64,000 bases of DNA from Flavobacterium sp. (GCA_014377455.1 JACMPO010000063.1:1-64000), one strand, 5' to 3'. Numbered from the stretch's first letter, positions 34,449 to 43,378 are shown. Made by a program: numbers and translations. The notes: a model not told the origin generated them from the letters alone.

Positions 34449-36129
34449 TTTTGTTTTGATTTAAAATAATTTGAGAAGCCATAGATAAAATCACTACCAA
34501 TACAGCACCAATAAAATTTAACCATAAAAAACTAACTACATCAAGATAATAGATGTAAAAAATTAAAAGTTGGCTGAACAAAGCGCTGTAAAAAATTGAT
34601 TTCGCTTTTACATATTTTATGTAGAATCCAACTAAAAATATCCCGAGAACGGTACCATAAAATATTGATCCAACAATATTTACTAATTGAATTAAATTTT
34701 CAAAAAGAGTACCAATGCAAGCAAAAAGTATTGCAATTACACCCCATAAAAGTGTGAAATATTTTGTCGCATTTACAAAATGTTGGTCTGATTTTTCAGT
34801 TTTTAAATTTCGTTTATAAATATCAATTGATGTTGTAGAAGCCAATGCATTTAATCCAGAAGCTGTTGATGACATTGCAGCCGATAAAATAACAGCTAAT
34901 AACAATCCAATTAATCCTTTTGGTAAATAATTCAAAATGAAGTATATAAAAACATAATCTTTATCATTAGTTTCAGCCTTTGGGTTTGCTTTGGTAATTA
35001 ATTCTTTTGCCTGATCTCTTAAATCTTTTTCTTTACCTGAAAGTGCTATAAGTTTATTTCTCAAAATTGGATTGTCATAATTTTGATTTAAATGATCAAT
35101 GTATAGAAGGTTGAATTCTTTTTTTTCATCAGTAAGATCTTTTAATTGTTTTTCTAAATTGTGGTATTGATCAGCGTAAACTGATTTTTCAATAGTTTCT
35201 TTATTAACGGGATTAAAATTTAACGGGACATCATTAAATTGAAAAAAAACAAAAACCATAACTCCAATGAGTAAAATAAAAAACTGCATTGGAACTTTTA
35301 AAAAACCATTCATTATTAAACCCATCTGACTTTCTTTATCTGATTTTCCTGATAAATAACGACCCACTTGAGATTGATCTGTACCAAAATAAGCTAAACT
35401 CAGAAAAAATCCTCCAGCAATACCACTCCAAAACGTGTATCTTTCACTAGGATCGAACGAAAAATTTACAATATTCATTTTTTCATTTGCTCCAGCAATG
35501 TGAATTGCATTTGAAAATGTCATCTCGTTCGGTAACAAATGTAGAATAAGAAAAAAGGTAATAATCATACCACTCATAATAACAAACATTTGCTGTTTTT
35601 GAGTTACATTGACTGCTTTTGTTCCGCCAGAAAATGTGTATATAATTACTAAAATTCCAATAACAATATTTAGAAAAGTTAAATTCCAACCAAGTAAAGT
35701 CGACAAAATAATGGAAGGTGCATAAATTGTTAAGCCGGTTCCTAAACCGCGTTGAATCATAAATAATATTGAAGCTAAAGTCCTAGTTTTTAGGTCAAAA
35801 CGTTGTTCTAAATATTCATAAGCGGTATAGACTTTTAAACGATTGTAAATGGGAATAAAGGTCACACAGATTACTACCATTGCGATTGGCAAACCAAAGT
35901 AAAATTGAACAAAACCCATTCCGTCATGATAAGCTTGACCTGGAGTCGATAAAAAGGTAATTGCACTAGCTTGAGTTGCCATTACTGATAACCCAACGGT
36001 CCACCAATTTGTTTGTCTATTTCCTAAAATATAATCTTCAACATTTTTACTTCCCTTAGTTTTAAAAACACCATAAATGACTATAAATGATAGTGTTAAA
36101 ATTAAGATTATCCAGTCAATTTGCTTCAT
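34432..36129 (-). CDS. Sodium:solute symporter (SSS family)
   Basis: The 565-residue protein has the sodium/solute symporter core with about 13 helices. SVMATQASAITFLSTPGQAY, then LEQRFDLKTRTLAS and GLNALASTTSIDIY mark the family (the sodium-binding helix-8-like region is SAAMSSTASGLNALASTTS). An unusual hydrophilic insert of about 80 residues (about 305-385) rich in Lys and Glu lies between helices 8 and 9; it is found in a Bacteroidota subgroup. The substrate is unknown. It is preceded on the same strand by a 35-residue membrane protein (1 base away) and a PIG-L deacetylase, suggesting uptake coupled to deacetylation of a sugar conjugate. Confidence 0.9.
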   Translation of the reverse strand: MKQIDWIILILTLSFIVIYGVFKTKGSKNVEDYILGNRQTNWWTVGLSVMATQASAITFLSTPGQAYHDGMGFVQFYFGLPIAMVVICVTFIPIYNRLKVYTAYEYLEQRFDLKTRTLASILFMIQRGLGTGLTIYAPSIILSTLLGWNLTFLNIVIGILVIIYTFSGGTKAVNVTQKQQMFVIMSGMIITFFLILHLLPNEMTFSNAIHIAGANEKMNIVNFSFDPSERYTFWSGIAGGFFLSLAYFGTDQSQVGRYLSGKSDKESQMGLIMNGFLKVPMQFFILLIGVMVFVFFQFNDVPLNFNPVNKETIEKSVYADQYHNLEKQLKDLTDEKKEFNLLYIDHLNQNYDNPILRNKLIALSGKEKDLRDQAKELITKANPKAETNDKDYVFIYFILNYLPKGLIGLLLAVILSAAMSSTASGLNALASTTSIDIYKRNLKTEKSDQHFVNATKYFTLLWGVIAILFACIGTLFENLIQLVNIVGSIFYGTVLGIFLVGFYIKYVKAKSIFYSALFSQLLIFYIYYLDVVSFLWLNFIGAVLVVILSMASQIILNQNKKISKL

Positions 36130-36130
36130 T

Positions 36131-36238
36131 TTATGAGAAAATTTGCATTATAATAAAAAATATAATGATGTAAATGGCGTTCATGACCAGCAACCATGTG
36201 TAGCTATTTTTCATTTTATTATTTTTTTCCTGACTCAT
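36131..36238 (-). CDS. 35-residue membrane protein next to the SSS symporter
   Basis: A small ORF reading MSQEKNNKMKNSYTWLLVMN, then AIYIIIFFIIMQIFS, with a short polar N terminus and one strong hydrophobic helix. Its stop is separated by one base from the symporter ATG, a spacing that suggests co-translation. It would be invisible to most automatic calls. Small membrane proteins of this size often tune or stabilise a transporter; that role is inference. It lies 46 bases after the PIG-L gene. Confidence 0.6.
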   Translation of the reverse strand: MSQEKNNKMKNSYTWLLVMNAIYIIIFFIIMQIFS

Positions 36239-36284
36239 TATGTTATGAAATTAGATGTTTAAATATATTGTGTATTTCAATTTA

Positions 36285-38783
36285 TTATTTAACGGAAATT
36301 AGATTTGCCATTAATCTAAAAGCTCCAGAAACTCCTTCAGGAAGTTCTCTAAAAAAACTAAGTCCAGTATAAATGTAATGTCCTTCACCATATTTAGCAA
36401 CTAAAATACCACCATTTTTAGCAGTTTCATCTTTATCATTTGACGAAATAACTGCTGTAAATTCTTTTGCCCATTCGCTAGGATAATATAATCCTCGTTC
36501 TTGCTTCCAACCTTCAAAATCAGTATTTGTAATTTTATTAGGATAATTTAAAATAGAATTTTCGGGTGCTAAAAATCGTATTTCAGAATTTTCATCGGTT
36601 ACTCGATCTCTAGAAATTTTAATAGAATAAGGTGCAATATCTTTAGTCACAAATTCATCTAACGTATTGTATTGAACAATCATTGTTTTACCATTTTTTA
36701 CAAAATCAAAAAGTAAATTCTGTTTGAATGCTAAAGAATTAATCACATTGTAAGCTCTGATTCCAGTCATAATAACATCAAAAGTATTTAATTTTTTGGT
36801 AGTAATTTCGTCAGGTTTTAATATGGAAACTTCATAACCCATTTGTTTTAAACTTTTTGGAACTTCGTCACCAGCACCCATAATATAAGCTATTTTTTCA
36901 TTTTTGATTTTAATGTCTAGTCTAATAGCTTTTGCCTCAGAGGATTTGATGATAATTTGCTTGTAAATATGAGAATAATTAATGTCTATTTTATCTTTAT
37001 CATAATCTTGTCCGTCAACAGTTACAATACTTTTTAATAAAATTTCTGAAGAATCTTTTGATGGAGTAACATTAAAATCCACACTGAATTCTTCGCCCTT
37101 ATTTTTAACTGTAAATGGAATAGAAGTAGGGTAAACTCCCCAGTTTTTAGGAATTTGCAGTCGAATTGATCCTGAAATATTTTCTTTTGCAGTTTTTATT
37201 TTTACCGTAACAATTTTGGATTTAGTATTTGGAAAAATATAAACCTTTTCTTGAATTGTAGACGTTACAATTGGAACAATATCTAGCGGTTGATACACTT
37301 CGCCTTTTACATCATCGTTATATTTGTAAACAATATTTTTTTCAAAGGGAATTTCTGTTCCATTAATTTGTATCCAAAATCCAACTTTTGCTTGACGTTG
37401 AACGTCAGGTTGGCCAATATTTTGCTGATTTTCCACAACATACATTCCCGTTGTTCCTTTTTTATTCAACCAATATGGATTTGTATATTCAAAATCATTA
37501 GGAAGTTGAAGCGTATTGGATTCAATAAAAATTATATTATTTTTTAATTCGATATTTTTTTCTGTTTTAGAATTATAAAGTGGAGTAGAACTTATTCCAA
37601 TTAATTTCATTGGAATCGAACTTCTATTAATACATTCAATTTTAAACTTTAATTCACTATTTGGAGTAAATTCTTGCGAATCCGTAGTTGCTTCTAAATA
37701 TAAACCTGAGCAACCTGCAATGATTTTTTTAATTTCTTCGAGTTTAATTTTTTTCCAATGTTCGTTATCATCCAGTTGGTTAATTAATTTGTAAGCTTTA
37801 ACTAATTCAGAAACAGATGACTGTGGATTTTTAAAATTGAAATTTTGTTGTACACCAGATAAAATTTCGCCAATAGCTTTTCCGTTTTTAATTCGATTCC
37901 AAGAGGTATCTATTCCTTCAAAAATATTGCTTTTATCTTGAAGTGAAGTCCCTTTTAAAAATTCTAGATATTCTTGCTCTTCGCCACGAGTTCCAGTAGT
38001 TCCGAATCCTTGTGACTGATGACGACTTCTGCTGAGTGCTGCAATTTCTTGATTAGATTTTCCAAATTGCTCGTAAAAAACACCAGTTTCAATTTTTAAT
38101 AAATTAGTTTTATCAGCTTGATCAAATTTTTCTTTTGATCCATAAAACCACCAAGACGTATTAAAAAATAATCTTTTTGGTTGCCAAATTGAAGTAAGAT
38201 TTAATTGGTCTGGGAATACCATTGGATCGTTAACCTTATCAAATGCTTCTACGCTTAGCATTGCTGAAGATGTATGATGTCCATGAGTTGTTCCAGGTGA
38301 TCGATGATCAAACCTATTTATAATTACATCAGGTTTAAAATTTCGTATTATCCAAACTACGTCATTTAACACTTGATTTTTATCCCAAATTTGAAGTGTT
38401 TCATCAGGATTTTTAGAAAAACCGAAATCATTAGCTCTCGAAAAAAACTGTTCACCACCATCTATTTTTCTAGCTTCAATAAGTTCTTGAGTTCTAATTA
38501 CACCTAGCTGTTCGCGGAGCTCTGGACCTATTAAATTTTGTCCTCCATCACCTCGAGTTAATGAAAGATAAGCAGTACGAGCATTTTTTTCATTTGATAA
38601 ATAAGAAATCAACTTAGTGTTCTCATCATCTGGATGTGCAGCAATGTACAGTACAGAACCTAGAAAATTAAGTTTTTCTATTTTATGGTATAGTTCAACT
38701 GCATTGGGTTTTGATGGTTGTTGCGCATTAACAAAACCAAAAATCAACAAAAAAAGAATTGTTTTTAAGCTATTTTTAAACAT
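36285..38783 (-). CDS. PIG-L family deacetylase, large secreted form
   Basis: PIG-L (LmbE) enzymes remove acetyl groups from N-acetylglucosamine-containing lipids or thiols, using zinc. The 832-residue protein has a signal peptide (ending in FGFVNAQ) and the motif AAHPDDENTKLISYLS (about residues 43-58) with the A-H-P-D-D-E zinc/catalytic residues, then LTRGDGGQNLIGPELREQLG and, further on, FKPDVIINRFDHRSPGTTHG. The C-terminal half of about 550 residues adds a beta-rich region and a ThuA/glutamine-amidotransferase-like segment (IAYIMGAGDEVPKSLKQMGY). The large secreted form is typical of Bacteroidota; substrate unknown. A -7 box precedes it. Confidence 0.88.
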   Translation of the reverse strand: MFKNSLKTILFLLIFGFVNAQQPSKPNAVELYHKIEKLNFLGSVLYIAAHPDDENTKLISYLSNEKNARTAYLSLTRGDGGQNLIGPELREQLGVIRTQELIEARKIDGGEQFFSRANDFGFSKNPDETLQIWDKNQVLNDVVWIIRNFKPDVIINRFDHRSPGTTHGHHTSSAMLSVEAFDKVNDPMVFPDQLNLTSIWQPKRLFFNTSWWFYGSKEKFDQADKTNLLKIETGVFYEQFGKSNQEIAALSRSRHQSQGFGTTGTRGEEQEYLEFLKGTSLQDKSNIFEGIDTSWNRIKNGKAIGEILSGVQQNFNFKNPQSSVSELVKAYKLINQLDDNEHWKKIKLEEIKKIIAGCSGLYLEATTDSQEFTPNSELKFKIECINRSSIPMKLIGISSTPLYNSKTEKNIELKNNIIFIESNTLQLPNDFEYTNPYWLNKKGTTGMYVVENQQNIGQPDVQRQAKVGFWIQINGTEIPFEKNIVYKYNDDVKGEVYQPLDIVPIVTSTIQEKVYIFPNTKSKIVTVKIKTAKENISGSIRLQIPKNWGVYPTSIPFTVKNKGEEFSVDFNVTPSKDSSEILLKSIVTVDGQDYDKDKIDINYSHIYKQIIIKSSEAKAIRLDIKIKNEKIAYIMGAGDEVPKSLKQMGYEVSILKPDEITTKKLNTFDVIMTGIRAYNVINSLAFKQNLLFDFVKNGKTMIVQYNTLDEFVTKDIAPYSIKISRDRVTDENSEIRFLAPENSILNYPNKITNTDFEGWKQERGLYYPSEWAKEFTAVISSNDKDETAKNGGILVAKYGEGHYIYTGLSFFRELPEGVSGAFRLMANLISVK

Positions 38784-38806
38784 TTGAATTTATTTTTCAA
38801 TAATTT

Positions 38807-38814
38807 CAAATGTA
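38807..38814 (-). promoter_or_regulatory. -7 promoter box for the PIG-L operon
   Basis: The minus strand reads TACATTTG, an exact TAnnTTTG, 23 bases before ATG 38783. No clear -33 TTG is seen. Confidence 0.45.
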
Positions 38815-38872
38815 CTAATAATAAAAGAGGTAGAATAAATTATTATAGATTTTGGAATTTCTTTAACAAAAT

Positions 38873-39118
38873 TTATAAATGGTGATTATCTGACGACCGG
38901 TTTGAGTTTATCAACTGATGTTCTGCAACATAATTCCGAAATATTGTTAATAATGAATTATAATATTTTTCAAGATTCAAAATATTAATTTTTGGATCAT
39001 TTTCTATCGGAATTGTAACAGGCATTTCATTTAAATACTTCGATAATTCAGGATAATTTTCTTGAATAACCATAGTAATTCTCAATATTTTGGCATTAAT
39101 TTCTTCTATAGTTTCCAT
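38873..39118 (-). CDS. Small unknown helical protein
   Basis: An 81-residue protein starting METIEEINAKILRITMVIQE, then a central ENYPELSKYLNEMPVTIPIE segment and a final helix LEKYYNSLLTIFRNYV. It is charged and helical with no signal peptide, and looks cytosolic. I know no function; similar short proteins occur in many Bacteroidota. It lies 37 bases after the MCE gene on the same strand and is probably the last gene of that operon. Confidence 0.7.
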   Translation of the reverse strand: METIEEINAKILRITMVIQENYPELSKYLNEMPVTIPIENDPKINILNLEKYYNSLLTIFRNYVAEHQLINSNRSSDNHHL

Positions 39119-39155
39119 AAAATACTAACTAAATTTGCAATTATAAGTGACAATT

Positions 39156-39887
39156 TTACTTCTTATTTTTTGGATTTGCTTTAGCGTCCTCTAATTCTTT
39201 TTTCTTTTTAGCGGCATCTTTTTCTTTTTTCTTAAAATAACCTCTTAACAAAAAGTTATGTTTAGCAGCTTCCATGTTTTCATCTAATCCTTTAGAACTT
39301 TTTTGAAGATTATTGATTGTTTTATCAATGTTATTTGCAATCGATTTATCGTTTAATAATCGACCTAAAGTTCCTTTTCCATCGTTTACTTTATCTAAAA
39401 TTGAAGTTATTTGACCGCTTGCAAGTGCGGCGTTGTCGGCTGTAGTTTTTAAACTTTTAAAAATAGCATCCGTTTCTATTGGTTCTGAAGAAAGTATATA
39501 CTGATTTGGATTTACAGTTTTTGTTTTTGATGAACCTTGAGAAATCACTAATAATTTATCTCCAATAAAACCATCAGATCCTATTGAAACTTTAGAATCT
39601 GAATGGATAAATTTTTGAACAGACTCTTTTATCAGCATGTCAACTTTTACTGTAGAATCATTAACAATATCAACAAAATCGACTGTGCCCACATTAATTC
39701 CTGAAAATCGAATAGCACTTCCAACCTGTAATCCACTCACATTTTTAAAATTTGTAGACAATTTAAAAACTGGATTAAACATGTTTTTTTGTTTTCCAAT
39801 TATAAAAATTGCAAGTACAAATAATCCTATTCCGATAACTATAAATAATCCTAGACGAATTTTAAAGTTTTTTTGATTTGCTTCCAT
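39156..39887 (-). CDS. MCE/MlaD family lipid-transport protein
   Basis: MlaD-type proteins form hexameric rings in the periplasm that carry phospholipid between membranes. The 243 residues have a single N-terminal membrane helix (LGLFIVIGIGLFVLAIFIIG) and one MCE domain (about residues 38-120) with GLQVGSAIRFSGINVGTV, the family signature, and a helical tail that may form the needle. The tail ends in a lysine-rich region. Genes for the ATPase (1-base gap) and permease follow in transcription order upstream, completing an Mla/Mce-like system without the MlaB and MlaC equivalents. Confidence 0.9.
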   Translation of the reverse strand: MEANQKNFKIRLGLFIVIGIGLFVLAIFIIGKQKNMFNPVFKLSTNFKNVSGLQVGSAIRFSGINVGTVDFVDIVNDSTVKVDMLIKESVQKFIHSDSKVSIGSDGFIGDKLLVISQGSSKTKTVNPNQYILSSEPIETDAIFKSLKTTADNAALASGQITSILDKVNDGKGTLGRLLNDKSIANNIDKTINNLQKSSKGLDENMEAAKHNFLLRGYFKKKEKDAAKKKKELEDAKANPKNKK

Positions 39888-39888
39888 T

Positions 39889-40650
39889 TTAATTTAATTT
39901 TTTTGTTTTAAAAAATGACATTATGTAATCGTCTTTATCATTTTCAAATTCACTTAATGTTCCTATTTTATAAATTTCTCCATCTTTTAACATTATAATT
40001 CTGTCTGCTACAGTTCTTACACATTCAATATCGTGTGTTATAATCATAGATGCCGTTTTAAACTTTTTTTGTATATCATTTATTAGAACACTTATTTCTT
40101 CAGCAGTTACAGGATCTAAACCAGTTGTAGGTTCATCGTAAAGCATTATTTCTGGATCAATTATAATGGTTCTTGCTAAACTAATACGTTTTTTCATTCC
40201 ACCAGATAGTTGAGATGGCATTTTGTCAAGTACATCTTTAAGACCTACATTATCAAGCGCAGTTATGACTTTAGCATTTATCTCATCCTCAGTTAAATCT
40301 TTTTTAAATCTACGTAAAGGAAACTCCAAATTTTCTTTTACAGTCATGGAGTCATATAATGCACCACTCTGAAATAAAAAACCAATTTTTTTTCTGAGTT
40401 CTTCTAATTCTTGTCTATTAACGTTGTTGATGTCTTTGCCAAGAATATTAATTATTCCAGAATCTGCTTTTAGTAGTCTAACAATACATTTAATTAAAAC
40501 TGATTTGCCAGTTCCAGATTTTCCTAAAATGACTAAATTTTCTTCTTTGAAAAGTTGTAAAGAAATATCTTTTAATACGTGTAAGTCTTCAAAACTTATT
40601 TTTAAATTTTGAATATCGAGTACTGTATTTTTAGGTTGTGTTGTTTCCAT
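39889..40650 (-). CDS. ABC transporter ATPase, MlaF-like
   Basis: The 253 residues include Walker A GKSGTGKSVLIK (about residues 38-49), the signature LSGGMKKRISLARTI and Walker B IMLYDEPTTGLDP, followed by the MITHDIECVRTVADRI switch. The pattern is characteristic of MlaF/Mkl proteins that power MCE-type lipid transport. The ATG overlaps the MlaE stop by one base and the stop is one base from the MlaD-like ATG, so the three subunits are translated as a block. Confidence 0.92.
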   Translation of the reverse strand: METTQPKNTVLDIQNLKISFEDLHVLKDISLQLFKEENLVILGKSGTGKSVLIKCIVRLLKADSGIINILGKDINNVNRQELEELRKKIGFLFQSGALYDSMTVKENLEFPLRRFKKDLTEDEINAKVITALDNVGLKDVLDKMPSQLSGGMKKRISLARTIIIDPEIMLYDEPTTGLDPVTAEEISVLINDIQKKFKTASMIITHDIECVRTVADRIIMLKDGEIYKIGTLSEFENDKDDYIMSFFKTKKLN

Positions 40651-41486
40651 TAAAGTAATAAATCAGTTAGTTGAACAGCAATTAAGTCTACTAATATTAC
40701 TAAAAATGATGCTGTGACAACCGCAGTGTTTGCTGCAATACCAACACTTTCTGTACCTCGACCAGCATGAAAGCCTTTATAACAGCCTACTAAGCCAATT
40801 ACTGCTCCAAAAAAGAACGATTTGATAATGGCCGGAACAAAATCAGAAAATTCTACCTTTCCAAATGCTTGCGAAACAAACAAGTAAAAATTTAATTGAC
40901 CTTTAATATTTGTTCCAATCCAACTTCCTAAAATCCCCATAAAATCTGCATATAAACTCAATAGTGGAATCATTAACGTAGCTGCTAAAACTCGAGGTAC
41001 AATTAAAAATTTTATTGGATTTGCTGCAGAAACTTCCATGGCATCAATTTGCTCGGTAACGCGCATAGATCCAAGTTCAGCTCCCATGCTTGAACCTATT
41101 TTACCTGAACAAATAAGCGCTGTAATTACTGGTCCCATCTCCCTAATTAGCGAAATTGTAACCATATTGGGAAGTAAATTAATAGCGCCAAACTTTAACA
41201 AAATAGGTCTTGATTGAATTGTTAAAACCAACCCGATAATCATCCCAGTTATTGATATTAAGGCTAAAGATTTATTTCCAATTTGATGACATTGTTTGAT
41301 AAATTCTTTAAACTCGAAATCAACTGCAAAAGTATTTTTAATGATTCTAAAAATAAATAAAAAAACGTTAGCAATATCTATTAAACTCGATTTGAATTTT
41401 GATAATTGATGTAACGATTTCTCTGCAACTTGAAGAGTTGAAGCTTGTGAGATATTTTTGATTTCATTAATCGGAATTTTTTTCAT
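40650..41486 (-). CDS. ABC transporter permease, MlaE-like
   Basis: The 278-residue permease has about five or six helices and the MlaE domain motifs: VTISLIREMGPVITALICSG, SSMGAELGSMRVTEQIDAM and a final GRGTESVGIAANTAVVTAS (E-x-x-G-x-x-x-T-x-A-V). It conducts lipid transport together with the ATPase and MCE protein next to it. The 5' end starts MKKIPINEIKNISQ, a rather long soluble lead before helix 1, which is common in Bacteroidota MlaE. Starting 55 bases after the 122-residue unknown gene, it may be in one long operon with it. Confidence 0.92.
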   Translation of the reverse strand: MKKIPINEIKNISQASTLQVAEKSLHQLSKFKSSLIDIANVFLFIFRIIKNTFAVDFEFKEFIKQCHQIGNKSLALISITGMIIGLVLTIQSRPILLKFGAINLLPNMVTISLIREMGPVITALICSGKIGSSMGAELGSMRVTEQIDAMEVSAANPIKFLIVPRVLAATLMIPLLSLYADFMGILGSWIGTNIKGQLNFYLFVSQAFGKVEFSDFVPAIIKSFFFGAVIGLVGCYKGFHAGRGTESVGIAANTAVVTASFLVILVDLIAVQLTDLLL

Positions 41487-41540
41487 AAAGATTTTATATT
41501 ATTCTGATTTTTGGATATTAAAATATTTTATATCAAATAT

Positions 41541-41909
41541 CTAGTTTATTTTTAATTTTTGCAATGAATTTTGAAGAAAATTCAATCCATTATTTTTTAT
41601 TTCATCAGCGTTATCAACTACTTTAGAAGCTTGAGCTTTAAATAAACTTGCAACAATATTTTTAATTGGATTTAAACCACTTCCTTTAATAAAAGTAGAT
41701 CCCACAGCTATAATACCAGTTGCAATATCACTTTTTAAAGTTGGTGAAGTAAAAACATCACTAATTTTATCCTTAACAATATTAATGGGATTTAAACTGT
41801 GTACCGTGTAATGAAAATGTTCTTTTAATAAATTTAGTTCAGATTTTTTAACATTTTCTAAATGAGCGATTGCCTCGGCAAGAGTCTTGTTATCTTTGAT
41901 TGTTTGCAT
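41541..41909 (-). CDS. Unknown small protein linked to the holin-like gene
   Basis: I do not recognise this 122-residue protein. Its N-terminal half is helical and charged (TLAEAIAHLENVKKSELNLL), a central hydrophobic stretch (DIATGIIAVGSTFIKGSGL) could be a weak membrane segment, and the C terminus is amphipathic. Its start overlaps the holin-like gene by about 20 bases, so they are translated in coupling. Together with the YtxH protein it forms a trio of small envelope-like genes. Confidence 0.6.
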   Translation of the reverse strand: MQTIKDNKTLAEAIAHLENVKKSELNLLKEHFHYTVHSLNPINIVKDKISDVFTSPTLKSDIATGIIAVGSTFIKGSGLNPIKNIVASLFKAQASKVVDNADEIKNNGLNFLQNSLQKLKIN

Positions 41910-42255
41910 TTTTCTTTTCTTTAAAAATTTGATTTATTATATAGTTATTAAAAATATCTTCTAGTGGTTTTCTAAAAATCGCTAAAATTATTCCAATAAA
42001 AATATAAAATCCTGCAACAGCGAAGAAACCATAATAATTTTTTCCTAAAACTTCACCTAAGTACAGTGCAAATCCAATAGTTGAGACTAATAAAAATAAA
42101 GCAATAATAGAAAAAATTACAATCCGGGTAGTTAATGAGGCAAAAACGTCTGTCGATTTGTCTATGACTTTTAACTTATATAATTCTAAGTTAGTTTTGC
42201 CATAATCTTCAATTTTATTGATTAGCATTTCAACTAATATTACTTTATCTTTCAT
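41890..42255 (-). CDS. Holin-superfamily-III-like small membrane protein
   Basis: The 121-residue protein has a helical N terminus followed by two strong hydrophobic helices (IVIFSIIALFLLVSTIGFAL and FFAVAGFYIFIGIILAIF) and a cationic, lysine-rich end. This layout matches the 'phage holin family/superfamily III' (PF07332 type) found in envelope-stress operons rather than phages. The start MKDKVILVEMLINKIEDYGK is plausible and the gene follows YtxH by 11 bases. There is no lysin nearby, so a phage role is unlikely. Confidence 0.7.
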   Translation of the reverse strand: MKDKVILVEMLINKIEDYGKTNLELYKLKVIDKSTDVFASLTTRIVIFSIIALFLLVSTIGFALYLGEVLGKNYYGFFAVAGFYIFIGIILAIFRKPLEDIFNNYIINQIFKEKKNANNQR

Positions 42256-42266
42256 TTTAAGTTATT

Positions 42267-42524
42267 TTATTGTTTAGAATTTTCAGCTAATTCAATTCCA
42301 TCTTCATAAATGTTTAAGCCTTCATTTTTTGCTTGATCTAATTTTGAAGTTAATTTATCAAGTGCATCATTATATTTATTTTTCAAATCGCCTAAAGATT
42401 CTTTGCCCTTTTTTGCTATTTTTTTTCGTGTTTCAATTCCTTTTTCTGGGGCAAATAATATTCCCAAAACGGCACCTACTGCAATACCTGCTAATAATCC
42501 TGTAACTACATTTCCTTTTTCCAT
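42267..42524 (-). CDS. YtxH-domain small stress protein
   Basis: The 85 residues show the YtxH pattern: a short start, a glycine-rich hydrophobic helix (VVTGLLAGIAVGAVLGILFA) and the conserved APEKGIETRKKIAKKGKESL, then a long charged helix. YtxH proteins are general-stress proteins in Bacillus and are membrane-linked by their helix. It heads the trio of small genes that continues into the Mla system. There is no own -7 box, so the promoter may be the one of the porin 39 bases upstream. Confidence 0.85.
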   Translation of the reverse strand: MEKGNVVTGLLAGIAVGAVLGILFAPEKGIETRKKIAKKGKESLGDLKNKYNDALDKLTSKLDQAKNEGLNIYEDGIELAENSKQ

Positions 42525-42563
42525 GATAATTTTATTTTATGTTTGTTTTTAAATTTTTATTGT

Positions 42564-43226
42564 TTAGAATGTGTAACCTATTCCCAATTGCAAGACTTGA
42601 TTTTTATATCTTGGATTTGTTGTATTTCCATTAGAATCTGACTTAGTAACATCCCAACCACCTCTAGTAGTGATGATAAAATTGTCAATATTGAAATCAA
42701 TTCCTACAGCTATTCCAAAAATATTTTTTTTATAGTTTTGACTGTTAATTCCATCTTCTTGAATGGTATTAGTCGATCCATTAAATTCATTTTTAGTTTC
42801 TAACAAATATGAAAATTGCGGACCGCCTACTAAAGTAATACATTCCGTTGGTTTAACTTGAATTAAAAGTGGAATATCTAAATAATTTGAAGTTCTTGTA
42901 AACTGATATCCAACGCCTAAAACATTACCATTGGCTTTAAAACCTTTTTGAGAATAAACCACTTCAGGTTGAATTCCAAAGTATTTACTTAACGGAATAG
43001 ATAAAAATGCACCTGCAAAAAAGCCATATTTTTTTTCAGCTGCATAATTTTGATCTTGTTCATCATATATGTTTGACAAATTTGCACCACCTTTCAAACC
43101 AATTTTAAAATTCTCACGAGTGTCTTTAATTTCAGGTTTTGTTGTAGTTTTAGTAGTTTGAGCAAAATTAAAAGAAGTTACCATAATTGCAACAGCAACA
43201 ACTGATTTTTTCAATACATTTTTCAT
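42564..43226 (-). CDS. Porin-family outer-membrane beta-barrel protein
   Basis: The 220 residues have a signal peptide ending near NFAQ and an eight-strand type barrel: IGLKGGANLSNIYDEQ (first strand), GAFLSIPLSKYFGIQPEVVY, DIPLLIQVKPTECITLVGGP and the terminal QVLQLGIGYTF with the C-terminal phenylalanine. This fits the PorT/OmpW-like 'porin family' (PF13568 type) of Bacteroidota, used for small-molecule passage or protein tethering; exact role unknown. Two direct TGTTACA repeats occur upstream. Confidence 0.88.
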   Translation of the reverse strand: MKNVLKKSVVAVAIMVTSFNFAQTTKTTTKPEIKDTRENFKIGLKGGANLSNIYDEQDQNYAAEKKYGFFAGAFLSIPLSKYFGIQPEVVYSQKGFKANGNVLGVGYQFTRTSNYLDIPLLIQVKPTECITLVGGPQFSYLLETKNEFNGSTNTIQEDGINSQNYKKNIFGIAVGIDFNIDNFIITTRGGWDVTKSDSNGNTTNPRYKNQVLQLGIGYTF

Positions 43227-43302
43227 TATATTTTTTTTGATTTTTAAGTAGATATTTTAAATAATTCTACATTGCAAAGATGTATTATGACTAGAGTTTT
43301 AG

Positions 43303-43330
43303 TGTTACAAAATAATTGCTTTTTGTTACA
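43303..43330. promoter_or_regulatory. Two TGTTACA direct repeats, 21-base spacing
   Basis: TGTTACA occurs on the plus strand at 43303-43309 and 43324-43330, start to start 21 bases, i.e. two helical turns. They lie about 75-100 bases upstream of the porin ATG (43226). Such spacing is typical of tandem binding sites for a dimeric regulator. No regulator can be named. Confidence 0.35.
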
Positions 43331-43378
43331 TTATTTTGGCATTTCACTATCTAAAATACTTTTTAAAAATCTGAAAAA

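Noticed and set aside
41890-42255. Prophage remnant because of the holin-like protein
   Set aside because: No lysin, capsid, tail or integrase gene is near, and the gene sits in an envelope-stress and lipid-transport operon.
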